From assembly GCF_026262505.1 (NCBI RefSeq), contig NC_067203.1, positions 8,556,001 through 8,620,000 on the forward strand: DNA of 64,000 bases, read 5' to 3'. This DNA is from Trichomonas vaginalis G3. Taxonomy: Eukaryota; Parabasalia; Trichomonadida; Trichomonadidae. This document shows, one piece after another, positions 42,885 through 53,930 of the stretch. The notes beneath the pieces were generated by a model that searched no databases, was not told where the DNA came from, and was given only the letters and a program-made list of their open reading frames with translations. The stretch's first letter is position 1. Each line of letters opens with the position of its first letter. Position numbers and translations under genes: made by a program.

Positions 42885-45404
42885 TTACACAGTGAATAAG
42901 TTTGAAGACTCCGGAATCAAAACTGTTAATGGGGCAACAGCAATTTCACTTCCCATCTCCACAATTTCCTCATCAATTTCAGATACGTTAAATCTGAGTG
43001 TGAAAGGTTTCAAACCTTCCTGGCTTAAGGTAACAACGGCTGTTTCAGGGACACCATTGATCTCGAACAAAGCTGTTCTCTTAGATGGCCCCAACGGAGC
43101 AGGAATTCCGATAGCATTTGATTCCATTGTTGCTCCGTTCTTATCTAAGAAGGATATGCTCTGGATACCGATACCTCTCTGTATATCTGTGCTTCCAGTA
43201 ATCATTCCAACGCCTGTTGACCTTAAATATTCAACTTTGACATCCAAAAATTCAGAAACTTGGAATTTCTGTTCAACAGTCTCTGAATGGTTTTCGGATG
43301 AAACAGTTATGCTAAATGATCCAACGTTCTGTGCGAAAATCAATACGTAAAGTTCATGATTTCCTTCAGGAACGTCTTCGAAGACCATTTCGTTCTTATC
43401 GTTGATGGTTGGCTTGATATCCGTGCTCTCGTTCTCCAATTTGAGCATGCCGGACTTGTATTTGATACCATTTACCTTCATTTGAAGATTCATCTTCTGA
43501 GAACATTGAAGTTTGATAAGAGCGTACTGCCAATTTGGAAGTAAATATTCTGGAAGTTCGATCTTGAGGGTGAATGGAGGAATTTCTTGGTCAACAACGA
43601 TATGATATTTTGTATTCGTCATTTGGATCTGCAGACATAAGTTTTGAGCGTGGAATTCAACAGAAAACAGCTTCTGTACACCAACATAATCGAAAACTCC
43701 TTCAAATTCGGCAGTTGCTCCATCAAAAATTTCAACATCTTTTGCAATGATCGAGCTGAGGTTCTTGGTCTCTGATCTGAAGATCAGAGATACCAATGGA
43801 ACATGTATTTTGTGTTGGAAAGGACAAATAAATTTCATATTAAATTTAGAAATTTGTCCTCGTGTAGGATTTACCTTTTGCGTGACATCAACAGAAATTG
43901 GGAAGTTGAATTTCATGGCTTCAACGTTCGGATGGGCAGCGCTGAAGAAATCATTCAAAACTTTTGCGGCAACTTCCGAATCTTCGCCTCCAATAACGAG
44001 GTGGATTGCTGCAGCCAACATGCATTCTTTATCTTTGAGGGTCTTGTAAGATTCCGGTGATGGAATTTGGAGATTTTGGAATCGAGGGCCTTTAGTGAGT
44101 GGTCTTACCATTTGGTGCATGAAAGTCTTCTCTTTGTTTGATGCATGTGTATACTGGCGTTCAGCTTGAGCGACCAAAGCTGCCGAACGAATATAACCAT
44201 TATTTACATAAATCAAGCATAATCGTTCGTAGAGTTTGTTCATTTCGTGTCTAAGACCATCCTTTTCTTGAAGGACTTCGAGAACATTACGTCCGAGCTT
44301 CGCTTCCTCGGCTGGCGGATATTTATCGAGATCTGCATTAATTACTGGCAAAATTCGAAGATACCATTCGAGGGATGCCGTGTAATATTTAAACGTTTGG
44401 GTACGTCCCATCGATATCTCGTTCTGGCAGAATTGAATCAAAATTGCCAAAACATTTGCAACCCAAAGATTGATTTGGTGCTGTTCAAGCAGGCCTGTAG
44501 ATGATATCGTATTGAGATTTTCTGTTAGAAATACCCAAACGGCTTCGATTGAGCTCCATGGTCGTTCAAGTGAAAAATAACATGAAACTACGCGTTTCGA
44601 GAGTATGAAAAGTAGATCGTATAATGGTATTGAATCTGGTGATGAAGCAAGTTGTTCTTCCGCTTCGTCAGATCCGGTGGATAAATCAAGAGAATAGCCA
44701 TAAGAAGCTCTTGACATAAAGCAATCGAATATTTCTGAAGCGTTCTTGAGAAGTTGCTTCTTCGTATGGTTTAAAACTTGTAAAGAGTAGCTGTAATAGC
44801 CTAAATCATCATATATCGAAACATAAGTTAATGCATTTCGGAAATCTTGGATTTTTGTAACATTTTGTGTTAATTTCTTAAGATCTTCGACTCTTTGAAG
44901 AACAGATTGCTTAATTAATGTTGTATAATCGTTCCAAGCATTTGAAACATCTTTCTTTTTGATTTCTCCGTTTGATTTGATGTGAAAAACAGATAAATCA
45001 TTGAGCTGGAGCTGTAAATAAGGAATGTAGTTAGATCCATCGCCGAAAAAGCTTTTTGTACCTGTTTTCTTCGGATCATTAACAAAAACGTACTGAATGT
45101 TAATGTAGCCGCGTGTATACTTCTTTCTAAAAGTTTCTAGAGTTGGCAATTCATTCTTTTTGAATTCTTGCTGACTTTTAGAGTCAAAGAAATATAAAAT
45201 TATATGTGGCGCCAAGTAATATGAGTCAAGATTTGATGGTTCGATTTCATGAAGTGTTGTAACGTGAAATTTCATCATTTCTGTCTGTTTTGCATCAAAA
45301 GGATCACTAACTTCTTTTGGAGCTAATGATGATAAAAGGGGATTTACGATTTTCCATACTCCATGCGAGGCATAGCAAGAAATTTTTGCTCGTAGAGTTT
45401 TCAT
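42885..45404 (-). CDS. TRAPPC10/Trs130-like trafficking protein
   Basis: 839 residues. The N-terminal 150 are alpha/beta. At about 165-215 there is a W..YTTLIKQSVLQRVEDLKK segment like the one that precedes the helical repeats in TRAPPC10. About 220-500 are TPR-like helices, and about 520-839 are beta-rich, matching the immunoglobulin-like C-terminal domains of TRAPP II subunits. TRAPP II activates Rab GTPases at the late Golgi. Length is shorter than human TRAPPC10 (about 1,260), as is common in protists. The assignment rests on architecture and local motifs; TRAPPC9 or TRAPPC11 are alternatives. An initiator box lies at 45414-45421. Confidence 0.5.
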   Translation of the reverse strand: MKTLRAKISCYASHGVWKIVNPLLSSLAPKEVSDPFDAKQTEMMKFHVTTLHEIEPSNLDSYYLAPHIILYFFDSKSQQEFKKNELPTLETFRKKYTRGYINIQYVFVNDPKKTGTKSFFGDGSNYIPYLQLQLNDLSVFHIKSNGEIKKKDVSNAWNDYTTLIKQSVLQRVEDLKKLTQNVTKIQDFRNALTYVSIYDDLGYYSYSLQVLNHTKKQLLKNASEIFDCFMSRASYGYSLDLSTGSDEAEEQLASSPDSIPLYDLLFILSKRVVSCYFSLERPWSSIEAVWVFLTENLNTISSTGLLEQHQINLWVANVLAILIQFCQNEISMGRTQTFKYYTASLEWYLRILPVINADLDKYPPAEEAKLGRNVLEVLQEKDGLRHEMNKLYERLCLIYVNNGYIRSAALVAQAERQYTHASNKEKTFMHQMVRPLTKGPRFQNLQIPSPESYKTLKDKECMLAAAIHLVIGGEDSEVAAKVLNDFFSAAHPNVEAMKFNFPISVDVTQKVNPTRGQISKFNMKFICPFQHKIHVPLVSLIFRSETKNLSSIIAKDVEIFDGATAEFEGVFDYVGVQKLFSVEFHAQNLCLQIQMTNTKYHIVVDQEIPPFTLKIELPEYLLPNWQYALIKLQCSQKMNLQMKVNGIKYKSGMLKLENESTDIKPTINDKNEMVFEDVPEGNHELYVLIFAQNVGSFSITVSSENHSETVEQKFQVSEFLDVKVEYLRSTGVGMITGSTDIQRGIGIQSISFLDKNGATMESNAIGIPAPLGPSKRTALFEINGVPETAVVTLSQEGLKPFTLRFNVSEIDEEIVEMGSEIAVAPLTVLIPESSNLFTV

Positions 45405-46214
45405 CCCTTTTGAAAAATTGACAGTATAAAACTTAGCGAGATATGCATGAAATGTTTACTCTCTCGAATAGCCCTTGATGATAAAGTTGCATAAACGAAA
45501 GTTTATCTCAAGAAAAGTTAATTCCTGGAAAAATTTGCTCAATCTCTCATGATCACTATGTTATTTCTCTCAATTTTAATGATTTAATTCCCTTGTACTG
45601 CAGTTTTTATTAGCTATGGTGGTATTTCAAAATGATATGCATGCAGATGGATGAAATTTGAAATAATTATAAATAATTCCAAAAGTTAAACTGCATTTGT
45701 ATACCCGATGCATTTCTAGTTCGCAGGCATGATTTCACAGGATGTTAATCTGATGAATAATCTTATGAAAATTTCAAAGATTAATAATAGAGACTTGAAT
45801 TCATGTGAAGCACACCTAGATGTTTAATCATATTTTGGGATAGTATTTTTTAGATATAAAGAGATCTTGAAAAAATAGAAAAGATCCTAAGTATAATATG
45901 TGGATATTTTCGATAAAAATTTAGGTTTTGTATTATATAATTTTTATTCTTTAATAAAAATTAATGAAACAAACAATTAAAAGTAAAAATCGCAAATTAA
46001 AGTAAGATATCATGGGATTGCAATCCTATAATTGGCTTAGAAACTTTGAAATTGATAAGTGCAAGCTGTTTTTCAAGACTAGTGCTGTAAAAATTAAAAC
46101 TTTGAGTGGCAAACAACGACATGTATCCAATTTATCTACTAAAAACCCGTATACATTTTTGTGTGACTAAATCATGATTGTTAATAACAAAATTGCAAGT
46201 TTTAACCTGATGAA
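45405..46214. other. Intergenic region
   Basis: AT-rich spacer with the initiator of the TRAPPC10-like gene at its left end. No other feature recognised. Confidence 0.5.
45414..45421 (-). promoter_or_regulatory. Initiator-like box of the TRAPPC10-like gene
   Basis: TCAATTTT on the minus strand, ten bases before the ATG. It has A instead of Y after the TCA, as at 49524, and otherwise fits the trichomonad initiator. Confidence 0.45.
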
Positions 46215-46457
46215 TTAATAAATTGCTTCATAAGATGAAACAGAATTAATTGCAATTGAATCCATTTCTCCTTTTGACATGAAAGGATCATTTAGCTCAC
46301 GCTGCTTTTTGGCTTGAAAAATTTTTAAAATGTAAAAGGATATTAAAAGAAAGTTGATGGCGAAAAATATGCCTATGAAGATAAAGCTACGTTTTTGAAG
46401 CTCTTTTCCATCAATTGGATGGCGAATAATATTAGTAGGTGTAAAATCCTCCGACAT
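46215..46457 (-). CDS. 80-aa single-pass membrane protein
   Basis: From the ATG at 46457: MSEDFTPTN..., a basic-flanked hydrophobic segment of about 20 residues (FIFIGIFFAINFLLISFYIL, about residues 25-44), then a charged tail with SSYEAIY. This is a typical small tail- or signal-anchored protein, with orientation unknown. The start is fixed by the initiator box 14 bases upstream; an upstream GTG at 46481 would place the box inside the gene and is rejected. No family recognised. The C-terminal tyrosine motif (YEAIY) might be a sorting signal. Confidence 0.65.
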   Translation of the reverse strand: MSEDFTPTNIIRHPIDGKELQKRSFIFIGIFFAINFLLISFYILKIFQAKKQRELNDPFMSKGEMDSIAINSVSSYEAIY

Positions 46458-46470
46458 TAACTTTGGAAAT

Positions 46471-46478
46471 AAAAGTGA
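46471..46478 (-). promoter_or_regulatory. Initiator (Inr) of the 80-aa membrane protein gene
   Basis: TCACTTTT on the minus strand, a perfect match to TCAYWYY, with the ATG about 20 bases downstream. Confidence 0.65.
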
Positions 46479-46587
46479 CACTTATGCTCAAAAATCAAAA
46501 GTTAATTTTAAGGTATTTCAATATAATGTGATAAAAGGCTAGTACTACTATGGTTAGAATTTTAAATTAAAAATAAATATTAAATTT

Positions 46588-47775
46588 TTATAATAAATTC
46601 TCCTTTTCTGCGTTATCCTCAATCTTATCAACAATCTTCTGTTGGAGAGATAGTTCATTCTGCTTCTCTTCCTCTTCGTTTCCATTACTAAGTGTCCTTT
46701 CTTTGTTAGATTCCTCTTCTTCATTATTGTTAGACTGTTCATGGCCTTCCTCACTAGGCTGCTGTTCATCATACTGTGGGTTTTCCTCTGGATTTTCTTC
46801 TCCTCTTTGTTCTTCCTCTTCTTCCTCCTCTTCATCAGGTCCAAGGGTTTCGATCTTGATTTCGAGACCCTTTGATGCTTGTTCAATGCCAAGATCTGAA
46901 TAAATATTCATGGCTTCGCGGTAATAACGTTTAGCTGTCTTAATATGATTTAATCTCTCAGCAGCATCTGCAGCTTCACAATAAAGCTTTGCGTGTTCTT
47001 TCTGTGTTTCCTTTCTTTGATCGTTCTCCTTTTCGTTGTTTTCTTGGCCCTCTGGTGGTTGATGAGCCTCATCGTAAGTTTCAAGAGCTGCAGCGTATGG
47101 CTCTTGAGCTTCATCGAGCTGCTCTAGGTAGTTGTAGCAACGAGCTTTGTAAAGGTCTCTTCTATGACGATATTTGATATCTTCTATTTCTGTTTCGAGA
47201 TGAGGACGTAATGCTTCGAAAGCATCTCGTGTATGCTTTTGAGTCTTGTATGATAAATGAGCGTCTGCGAGTTCAACAGCTAATTGAGCATCTTCATCTG
47301 GAGAAACTTCGCATTTTTGTTGTTCTTGGAGAGCTTTAGCTTTATTCAAATGGCGAATTGCACTATCAGGACGCTTCTGTTCGTTGTAGAAAGCACCAAT
47401 GGCAAGGAATGATCTGAAAGCTTCTGGCGAATTTTCTCCGTAGTTGATAAATCGAAGTGCTTTTTGCTGAACTAAAAGAGAGAACTTCTCCGATGCTTGA
47501 AGTTGACCCTGAAGAGCTGTTTCAATATCAGATAGTTTCTCGTCTGGCGGGCGAATATCTTGAGCAGCATCTGGATTGTTCTTAAAGTAAGTTACTGCAA
47601 AAGGCTCTGATTTTTCTGATTGTACTGCTTTGCTAGATGAAAATTTCTGCGGAACACGAGATAAACGGTGGCAGGCACTGTCCATATCGCGTTGGGTAAT
47701 TTTCTGTGTTTTACGAGGACCATTTGATGTGGCTGCTGTTCTCCTGCTGCCTGGAGAATTTTGCTGCTGTGACAT
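46588..47775 (-). CDS. TPR-like protein with an acidic C-terminus
   Basis: 395 residues from the ATG at 47775 (a TTG 12 codons upstream is in frame but unlikely). The first 60 residues are basic and disordered. About 85-300 are TPR-like helical pairs: SPEAFRSFLAIGAFYNEQKRPDSAIRHLNKA is a clear TPR-type unit, and CEAADAAERLNHIKTAKRYYREAMNIY is another. After about 310 the chain is extremely acidic (runs of glutamate) and asparagine/glutamine-rich. TPR proteins are adaptors; some flagellar TPR proteins (TTC23, ODAD4) have a similar plan, but I cannot assign it. No membrane segment. Confidence 0.7.
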   Translation of the reverse strand: MSQQQNSPGSRRTAATSNGPRKTQKITQRDMDSACHRLSRVPQKFSSSKAVQSEKSEPFAVTYFKNNPDAAQDIRPPDEKLSDIETALQGQLQASEKFSLLVQQKALRFINYGENSPEAFRSFLAIGAFYNEQKRPDSAIRHLNKAKALQEQQKCEVSPDEDAQLAVELADAHLSYKTQKHTRDAFEALRPHLETEIEDIKYRHRRDLYKARCYNYLEQLDEAQEPYAAALETYDEAHQPPEGQENNEKENDQRKETQKEHAKLYCEAADAAERLNHIKTAKRYYREAMNIYSDLGIEQASKGLEIKIETLGPDEEEEEEEEQRGEENPEENPQYDEQQPSEEGHEQSNNNEEEESNKERTLSNGNEEEEKQNELSLQQKIVDKIEDNAEKENLL

Positions 47776-49523
47776 TGTTATAATAATAACGTCTAAAAAA
47801 TTTTCTTTCAATTTTAATTATGGGGGTACTCTCAAGTGAACTGACCCTCTCAATTTTCCCAAACTTAAAGGGTACTAAAGTGCCTAAATAGCATACTTAT
47901 CTGAACTTTCTCTTAACCTTTAAAATACCACATATACAAGTAAGTTAATTTTTAAGCAAGTTTATGAAAAGAGTTCTTTTTCATGAAATTTGCAATTATC
48001 TTGCATTTTCCGGAAAAATCCTACCTTTAGCAACTTGTGTGATTTTGATCTGCTCTGGCCATAGATAATGACTGCCTTACTCCGGCCTTCAGATACGAAG
48101 TATTTCCTCCGGAAAAGTGAACTTTATAGCATTTCGAAGCTGGCCTTTAGTGGGCTCTCCGAGCCATGTGAGGTGACTTTTTTTGATTTATGAGAAAAGA
48201 ATCAGATATACAAAATACTGAATATCTCCGTATTAATTTTCTTTTTTCATAATTTCAATTTTTTGTTTCATTTGAATTTTAATTCTGGTGTAATTGCCAT
48301 GATATTGCACCTATGCAATTCCTTTTAGATCTTTATCTTAAAAATTCAACTCATGATACTTCCTTTTGGAAAAATAGAATATTTAAATGAAACTTCCTTA
48401 ATAAAGATTAATACAATATTTCAAATGTAATACAATCACAATTCATAAACACATATGTGCCGGCGTCAAAGTTAATAGAATTTGCAATTCGTATTTCATT
48501 GTTGCCTAGGCTTAAAAGCAAATCACAACAAATAATATGAACTTATTTCAAACATATTGAATAACAATCCATTTTAAGTAAATAATAACTAGGGAAAATG
48601 TAATAGAATGAAAATAATGCAGTATGAGTTCTCCAAATTCTTTTAAAAATGAAAAAATGGTGTAATTATATTGTTTTGTATATTTAATAAGTGATTATGA
48701 AAAAAAACATTGAAGGCTAACGCATTTTGTTTTGTATATTTAATAAATGTTTATTCATCTGTTAGATTATTTTAAAATAGAAATTTACAACAATAATTTT
48801 GCGAAAGCAATTATCTAAACTCTACAAAGCTTAGTAGCTTTTTATGTAGACTCAATATTTTTGAATATTTACTGGTCAAATCCTAAGGTTTCCGTATAAT
48901 TTATTTGCAATGAGATTTAATGACGAACAAAAAGTTAGAATCCGAGCCCAAGACTTCGCTCAAATGATTGGCTTGGACAATAGGTTTAAATGAACCCAAG
49001 TTGTATTTTTTCGAAATTTTTTGCTTTCGAGATGAAAAAAAAGCTAGGCTTTCCACAAAATGTGAGCTGATTGACGATACAAACGGTTTGGTCGAAGAAT
49101 CCCCTTAACTTGTACCAAGAAAAAGATATAGAGCATAAATCATCATACATTTAAAAGCTTGATATATAGGTTAGTCATTTGGTAAGTGTAGATAAGTTAT
49201 TTTCTAATAGAAAGCTCTATTGGAAATGATTCATATCAAATGGCAAATAACTTAATTGATTTGATCATATACTCTTCCAAGTAGCATTCCCTTTGTTTAG
49301 AGAAAATAGAACACGGAATTAATTCAAGTTGTGAATCCTGACCTGATAACATATTTATTGACTATACATTACATTATAAAAGCATTTCATAAGTTGTAAT
49401 AACCTTGGATAGAAAAATCAATTCCTCAAAATCGAAATTCCAGTGATATGTGTTCCTAAGCAACACCTATAAGAATGATACTGTATTTGATGTCACTCCT
49501 ATATGATAGATCGTATTCTAAAA
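47776..49523. other. Long intergenic region with repeat relics
   Basis: TATGGGGGTACTCTCAAGTG near 47819, followed by an AATTTT-type stretch, resembles the end of a TA-flanked element. TATGAAAAGAG.TCTTTTTCATGAAATT near 47966 recurs near 42759. A GC-richer patch lies at 48040-48180. Near 49000-49110 a 35-codon open stretch looks like a coding remnant. None can be named. Confidence 0.4.
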
Positions 49524-49531
49524 TCAATTTC
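49524..49531 (+). promoter_or_regulatory. Initiator-like box of the 791-aa gene
   Basis: TCAATTTC, whose A is 11 bases before the ATG at 49537. It is the same A-variant as at 45414. Confidence 0.45.
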
Positions 49532-49536
49532 TTCAA

Positions 49537-51912
49537 ATGGAAACTTTTTTATTTAGCACTCCAAAAAAGAAGGTAAAACAAGAAAACAAGCAAGATATAC
49601 CTGCACCTAAGCTTCCAGAAGATGTTATCATTAGTGATGATTGTAATATTCAAACTGGAATTCAGAATTATTCTCTTGATTCCATTTTCTTTAATTTAAA
49701 TTCATTTCTACAAACTCAGAATAGTAACCAGATACAAAAAATCCTCAAGTATATCATGGATTCCATTAATGAAGACAATTTTATTGATTTTTTCAACTCG
49801 CAATTATTCGAAAATATAAATAAAACATACTTTCAACTTAACGAAGACACCACTATTAAAGATTTTATACAAAGAAATCTTAAATTGCTCGCTAGATGTA
49901 CTGAATATCCAACTTATAGCTTATTTGAAAGAACAATTTCTGCATCTACATTTCAAGAGTCCAAAAAGATACTACAGTTCATAAATTACGCAAAGAATAT
50001 TGCAAACTGGCTTCATAAGTCAGAAAAAAATGGTTATGAATTATATATTTTAATGAAGCTTAATTTTGTCGGATGCGTAGATTTAAATACCATTCCATTA
50101 GTTATACTTAGCGAAATAGCTCGTTGTTTTGTTTCAATTGCCTTAGTTTTGTCTTCATTAGACATTCCTTATTCATCACGCTCTCTTGCTTACATATCCA
50201 GCCATCTACTACGTATCCTTAAATACTGTCCAAATGCATTTAATAATCCGTCAATAATTCATTGTTTATCCCTTCTTGAAGAAAATAAATATCCAACTCC
50301 TTCAATTATGAAGCTCAGACAACTAAATTCACCTCAAGCGATATTACCTACACTACTTCTTATCAAAGCATCCCTCAATGTCATGAATATCAAAGGGATT
50401 GAAACAGTTTTAGATGCAAATTCATTTTTACAATCATCAGGATATGGAATCATATCAGAAAAATTGAATAACCAGAAGAACCGTTCTCAAATCTTAGAAT
50501 ACGTTAAGAAAACAGCAGATATTGATGAAATTAATGAAAATATCTCATTTGAAGCAATTCCAGAGGACATAAATGAGCTTGCTATATTCCTATGCCAAAG
50601 AAAAAGGAACCATGCTTTATTCCAAAACGCAGTTTCGTTGAATCTCGGAAAAATTTTGAATATAGTTTTTACATCTGTCAAAAGCTTAACTCTTCCAACG
50701 GCCGATTTGAAGACACTGGTATCTAGTGCCAATATTATGAGAGCTTTGTCTTCATTAGAGATCCCTTCTTTTCTTGGAGATTCAAATTCGATTTCCATTC
50801 ACTTTGTTCACATAATAATCATGATATTCAACGCAGCTCTGTCTTCTCCCCTCTATCCCCACAAGGAGAGTGCATTTCTTCTCCAACCATGCGTTGAATT
50901 ATATCAAACTATCCTAAACTTGGGCGGCTGCCTTTCCAAGGAGATGTTTATTGTATTTGATTACATATTCTCCGTTTCTACTTCTCCAGGAGCTGTTCAA
51001 GCCCTTGATTTCATAATTTGTAATGCCAAAAACGACCAAAAAGACACAAAATTCATCATTACTAGGGCCATTTTGATAGCAAAGACCATTCTCAACCTTC
51101 TTGTCATTCCAAGTCACATTGGAAGTGCAATTGCCGCTACATGTTACTCAGATTTCATCAAATACTTAGTAATTAACAACGCTCCTATGAAAACAATATA
51201 TGATATCATGTTTACACCTCAAGATATCTATTGCCAGATGAGTGACATGTGTTCTTCCGAGAAATCATCAAAAGTCAGAGAATCTTTTTGCCATACTATG
51301 TTTTTCCTCGAAAAACTGCTTGAAAACCCTTATTATAAGTCATATCTAGTCATGAGAGGAACAGGAAGATTCTGGAATTCAATAATGTTTTGGTTGAATA
51401 GTCCGATGACGATAACTTCTAAAATTAAGATTTCCATCATAAAAATCTTAACAAAAATGACTGATTATGATAATACTGTTGCATACGAATACAATGGTGC
51501 ACAAAGACTCGTTACAGATGTTTTGCATTTCAATTTCCTCGGTGGAATATTGAATTCTATTTTGAAAATAGATTTCCTTAATTATAATGATGTTGAAAAA
51601 GTGACAATAATTGAAAGCATTATTCAATTTTTACTTTCTCTTTGTGATCCTCTTCGTGTTTGTCAGTTCACTGCATCAATAATAGATGAAGAGTTCATGA
51701 ACAAGATATTTGATGTGATTTCGAAGAGTCCTGAAGAAATCAAATCTAAATTAACAGAAATTTACGAGATTGTTATTGACACATTTAAGAAATCATCTTC
51801 AGTTGAAAAGGTTGTTCCGTCAATTCAAGATGTTCAACTTATTTTCAACACGCCAGATTCTGCTTTAGTTATTTCCAAGATTTATCAAAAACTTATCAAA
51901 AATACTAATTAA
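49537..51912 (+). CDS. 791-aa armadillo-like protein, unassigned
   Basis: A short N-terminal stretch with a basic PKKKVKQ-type motif resembling a nuclear localisation signal, then about 730 residues of hydrophobic helices in an armadillo/HEAT-like pattern. No catalytic motif, signal peptide or membrane segment. A far relation to WAPL-type cohesin-release proteins is conceivable from the layout (nuclear signal, then an all-helical repeat domain), but I have no diagnostic motif, so this is a guess. The gene is intact, and two short decayed pieces similar to it lie downstream (52075-52112 and 56178-56302), so the family has been duplicated here before. Confidence 0.75.
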   Translation: METFLFSTPKKKVKQENKQDIPAPKLPEDVIISDDCNIQTGIQNYSLDSIFFNLNSFLQTQNSNQIQKILKYIMDSINEDNFIDFFNSQLFENINKTYFQLNEDTTIKDFIQRNLKLLARCTEYPTYSLFERTISASTFQESKKILQFINYAKNIANWLHKSEKNGYELYILMKLNFVGCVDLNTIPLVILSEIARCFVSIALVLSSLDIPYSSRSLAYISSHLLRILKYCPNAFNNPSIIHCLSLLEENKYPTPSIMKLRQLNSPQAILPTLLLIKASLNVMNIKGIETVLDANSFLQSSGYGIISEKLNNQKNRSQILEYVKKTADIDEINENISFEAIPEDINELAIFLCQRKRNHALFQNAVSLNLGKILNIVFTSVKSLTLPTADLKTLVSSANIMRALSSLEIPSFLGDSNSISIHFVHIIIMIFNAALSSPLYPHKESAFLLQPCVELYQTILNLGGCLSKEMFIVFDYIFSVSTSPGAVQALDFIICNAKNDQKDTKFIITRAILIAKTILNLLVIPSHIGSAIAATCYSDFIKYLVINNAPMKTIYDIMFTPQDIYCQMSDMCSSEKSSKVRESFCHTMFFLEKLLENPYYKSYLVMRGTGRFWNSIMFWLNSPMTITSKIKISIIKILTKMTDYDNTVAYEYNGAQRLVTDVLHFNFLGGILNSILKIDFLNYNDVEKVTIIESIIQFLLSLCDPLRVCQFTASIIDEEFMNKIFDVISKSPEEIKSKLTEIYEIVIDTFKKSSSVEKVVPSIQDVQLIFNTPDSALVISKIYQKLIKNTN

Positions 51913-53339
51913 TTCTTTGCAAATTTTGTTTGTTTTATTTAAATTATAAAATAAAAAAGTTGAGTTATCAAATTTATTTATTTTCTATCAACCAACTCTA
52001 TTTAATAGTAATCTCTAAATGAACTCTGTGTAATTAGATTTGTACACTTGAGAATGATCTTTGCAATCAAAATGGCCCTTGATTTCATAATTAGTAATGC
52101 AAAAAACGAATCATTCTAGAATATTCTTTTTTTTTACTTTTTACTTTTTTGCCACTCTAAAATAACCCAAAAAACGACCTAGGGCCATAGACATACACAT
52201 CATTCACTGTGTAATCTTACAATAAAAAATCATGAACAAAATTGAATTAGTGGAATGATTTCCGTCAGTTAACTTGTGAAGTTTTTTTGATATCACAATT
52301 TTAAAGCATTGAAGAGCAATATTGCTTATATAAATAATACATTCTATTTGAAACAAAGGAAGTTCCGTTTTTCATTCGAAATTATTTACTTTTTCTATGG
52401 CAGTCCCAACGGGAACCGCGGTAATTTACCGAGGTTTCCGCACACCGGTTCCTTTTTTTAGGAATTTTTTAGATTAAAAAATATGCTTTGTAAATCATTT
52501 TTTGTAAATCGGCAAAAATTTGGAAATATTCTGACGACAATAAATCTGGGAATAGTATTTTAAATACGAGAACAACCTATTTAAAAGTGCTTCGCTCGAT
52601 TTTGTATAATTTCAAATTTTCGCATATAGCTTTCCGTGAATTACCGTGATTTTACCGCCACATCAATAGTTTACGACACTTTTTCCGTAAATTGAGTAGT
52701 TTACTGCACTTTTTCCGTAAAATTGAGTTACGGGAATCCGTAAGATTACCGTACCTCACTTCTAGTTGAAAATAGCATTAGTATATAATAAATAGATATA
52801 TTATTCATATTATTGATTTTGAATTACGGAAAAAGTGAGTTCAGAACTTCCAATTATTATTTGATTAATTATGTTAAAAATACTATAAGGAATTAAAATA
52901 CATAATGTTGAAATTTGAATTACGGGAAAAGTGAGGGTGAAAGTGAAGTGAAAAAGTAAGATATTTTTTGTTGAAATAATCATAGTTGTACAATTTTGAA
53001 ACTATATGTAAAGCTATAAATTGAATAAATTCAAAAACAAAAATTGTTTATTCTTATTAATAAATTTATATTAATCAATATTTGAACAACCCGTAATTAA
53101 AATTGAATTCCTCTTAAAATTTAATCCATACGTTAATTTTTAATTTGCTCGGCGAATGCCGAGCTTCCCTACTTCTCTTGTCATTCCTTCAAAAACTCTA
53201 ATCTCATCGCACTTACAAACATCATGATTTGATGTATTGTCGAGAAATCTTAGACTTGTTTGTCATTTGATGATAGCATTTGAAAGTCATCTCGAAAATC
53301 GATTAACAAGACAATTTCCCAAACATCTACATACAAGTA
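51913..53339. other. Intergenic region with fold-back repeats
   Basis: Contains the small gene fragment at 52075, a repeat-rich stretch at 52400-52950 in which CACTTTTTCCGTAAA recurs directly and as its complement (TTACGGAAAAAGTG near 52833 and TTACGGGAAAAGTG near 52918), and a perfect hairpin GCTCGGCGAATGCCGAGC near 53147. Confidence 0.5.
52075..52112 (+). pseudogene. Short fragment like the 791-aa gene
   Basis: CCCTTGATTTCATAATTAGT and the bases after it match 51002-51042 inside the 791-aa gene with a few changes. It is too short to code. The DNA about 250 bases later (52356-52390) also resembles that after the second fragment (56300-56345). Confidence 0.5.
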
Positions 53340-53930
53340 GATGATGGTAAACCCATTAGCGTTGTTTTGCTATGATTCCTCCAATCTTATGATGAGAAAA
53401 ATCATATCAAAACAGCTCTAATCGAACATTCTACACAGCTTAGCATCCAGCTAGTTCCAAGTAATGCGATTACAACATCAACGGCCAAAGCCTTTCAGAG
53501 TCCTTTAATCATTTCTTCTCATCTCAATGTGAAGTGGCCCCAAACGAACTACAAGCTGACGTTACAACGCATTACAACCCGGTTAATACGAGCATATACA
53601 TTAGAGCTGCTTTGTTATGATCTCCCTCATCAATTGATGAGAGATCTCATTATGAAGCAGCTCCAATCGAACTAAAAACCTACATACAAATGAGTGAAAA
53701 CAAATTCATTAGAGTTGTTTTGCTTTGATTTCTCTCATCAGAAGATGAGAGATACCAGAACAAAACAACTCTAATCAAACTTTCTACACAACTCAGCACA
53801 GTATCAATGCAAAGTAATGCGTCTGTATCGTTAACAAGCAAAGTTGTTTCGGGTCCTTCCATTTTGGAAGAATTCGGAACAACTTTGCGAATTGATAGTG
53901 TAAACCCATATACATGAAAGCGTGCATGCA
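53340..53930. repeat. Three related hairpin-bearing repeats
   Basis: Hairpins centred near 53385, 53635 and 53735 have similar arms (CATTAG.G.TG.TTTG on the left, its complement CAAA.CA.CTCTAATCG on the right, with CTCATC.GATGAGA in the middle). Each is followed by a TCTACACA.CT.AGC-type stretch. They look like diverged copies of one fold-back unit of about 100 bases, in irregular tandem order. No coding potential. Confidence 0.55.

Noticed and set aside
46458-46481. GTG start for the 80-aa membrane protein
   Set aside because: The initiator box at 46471-46478 lies within that stretch, so transcription would begin after it.
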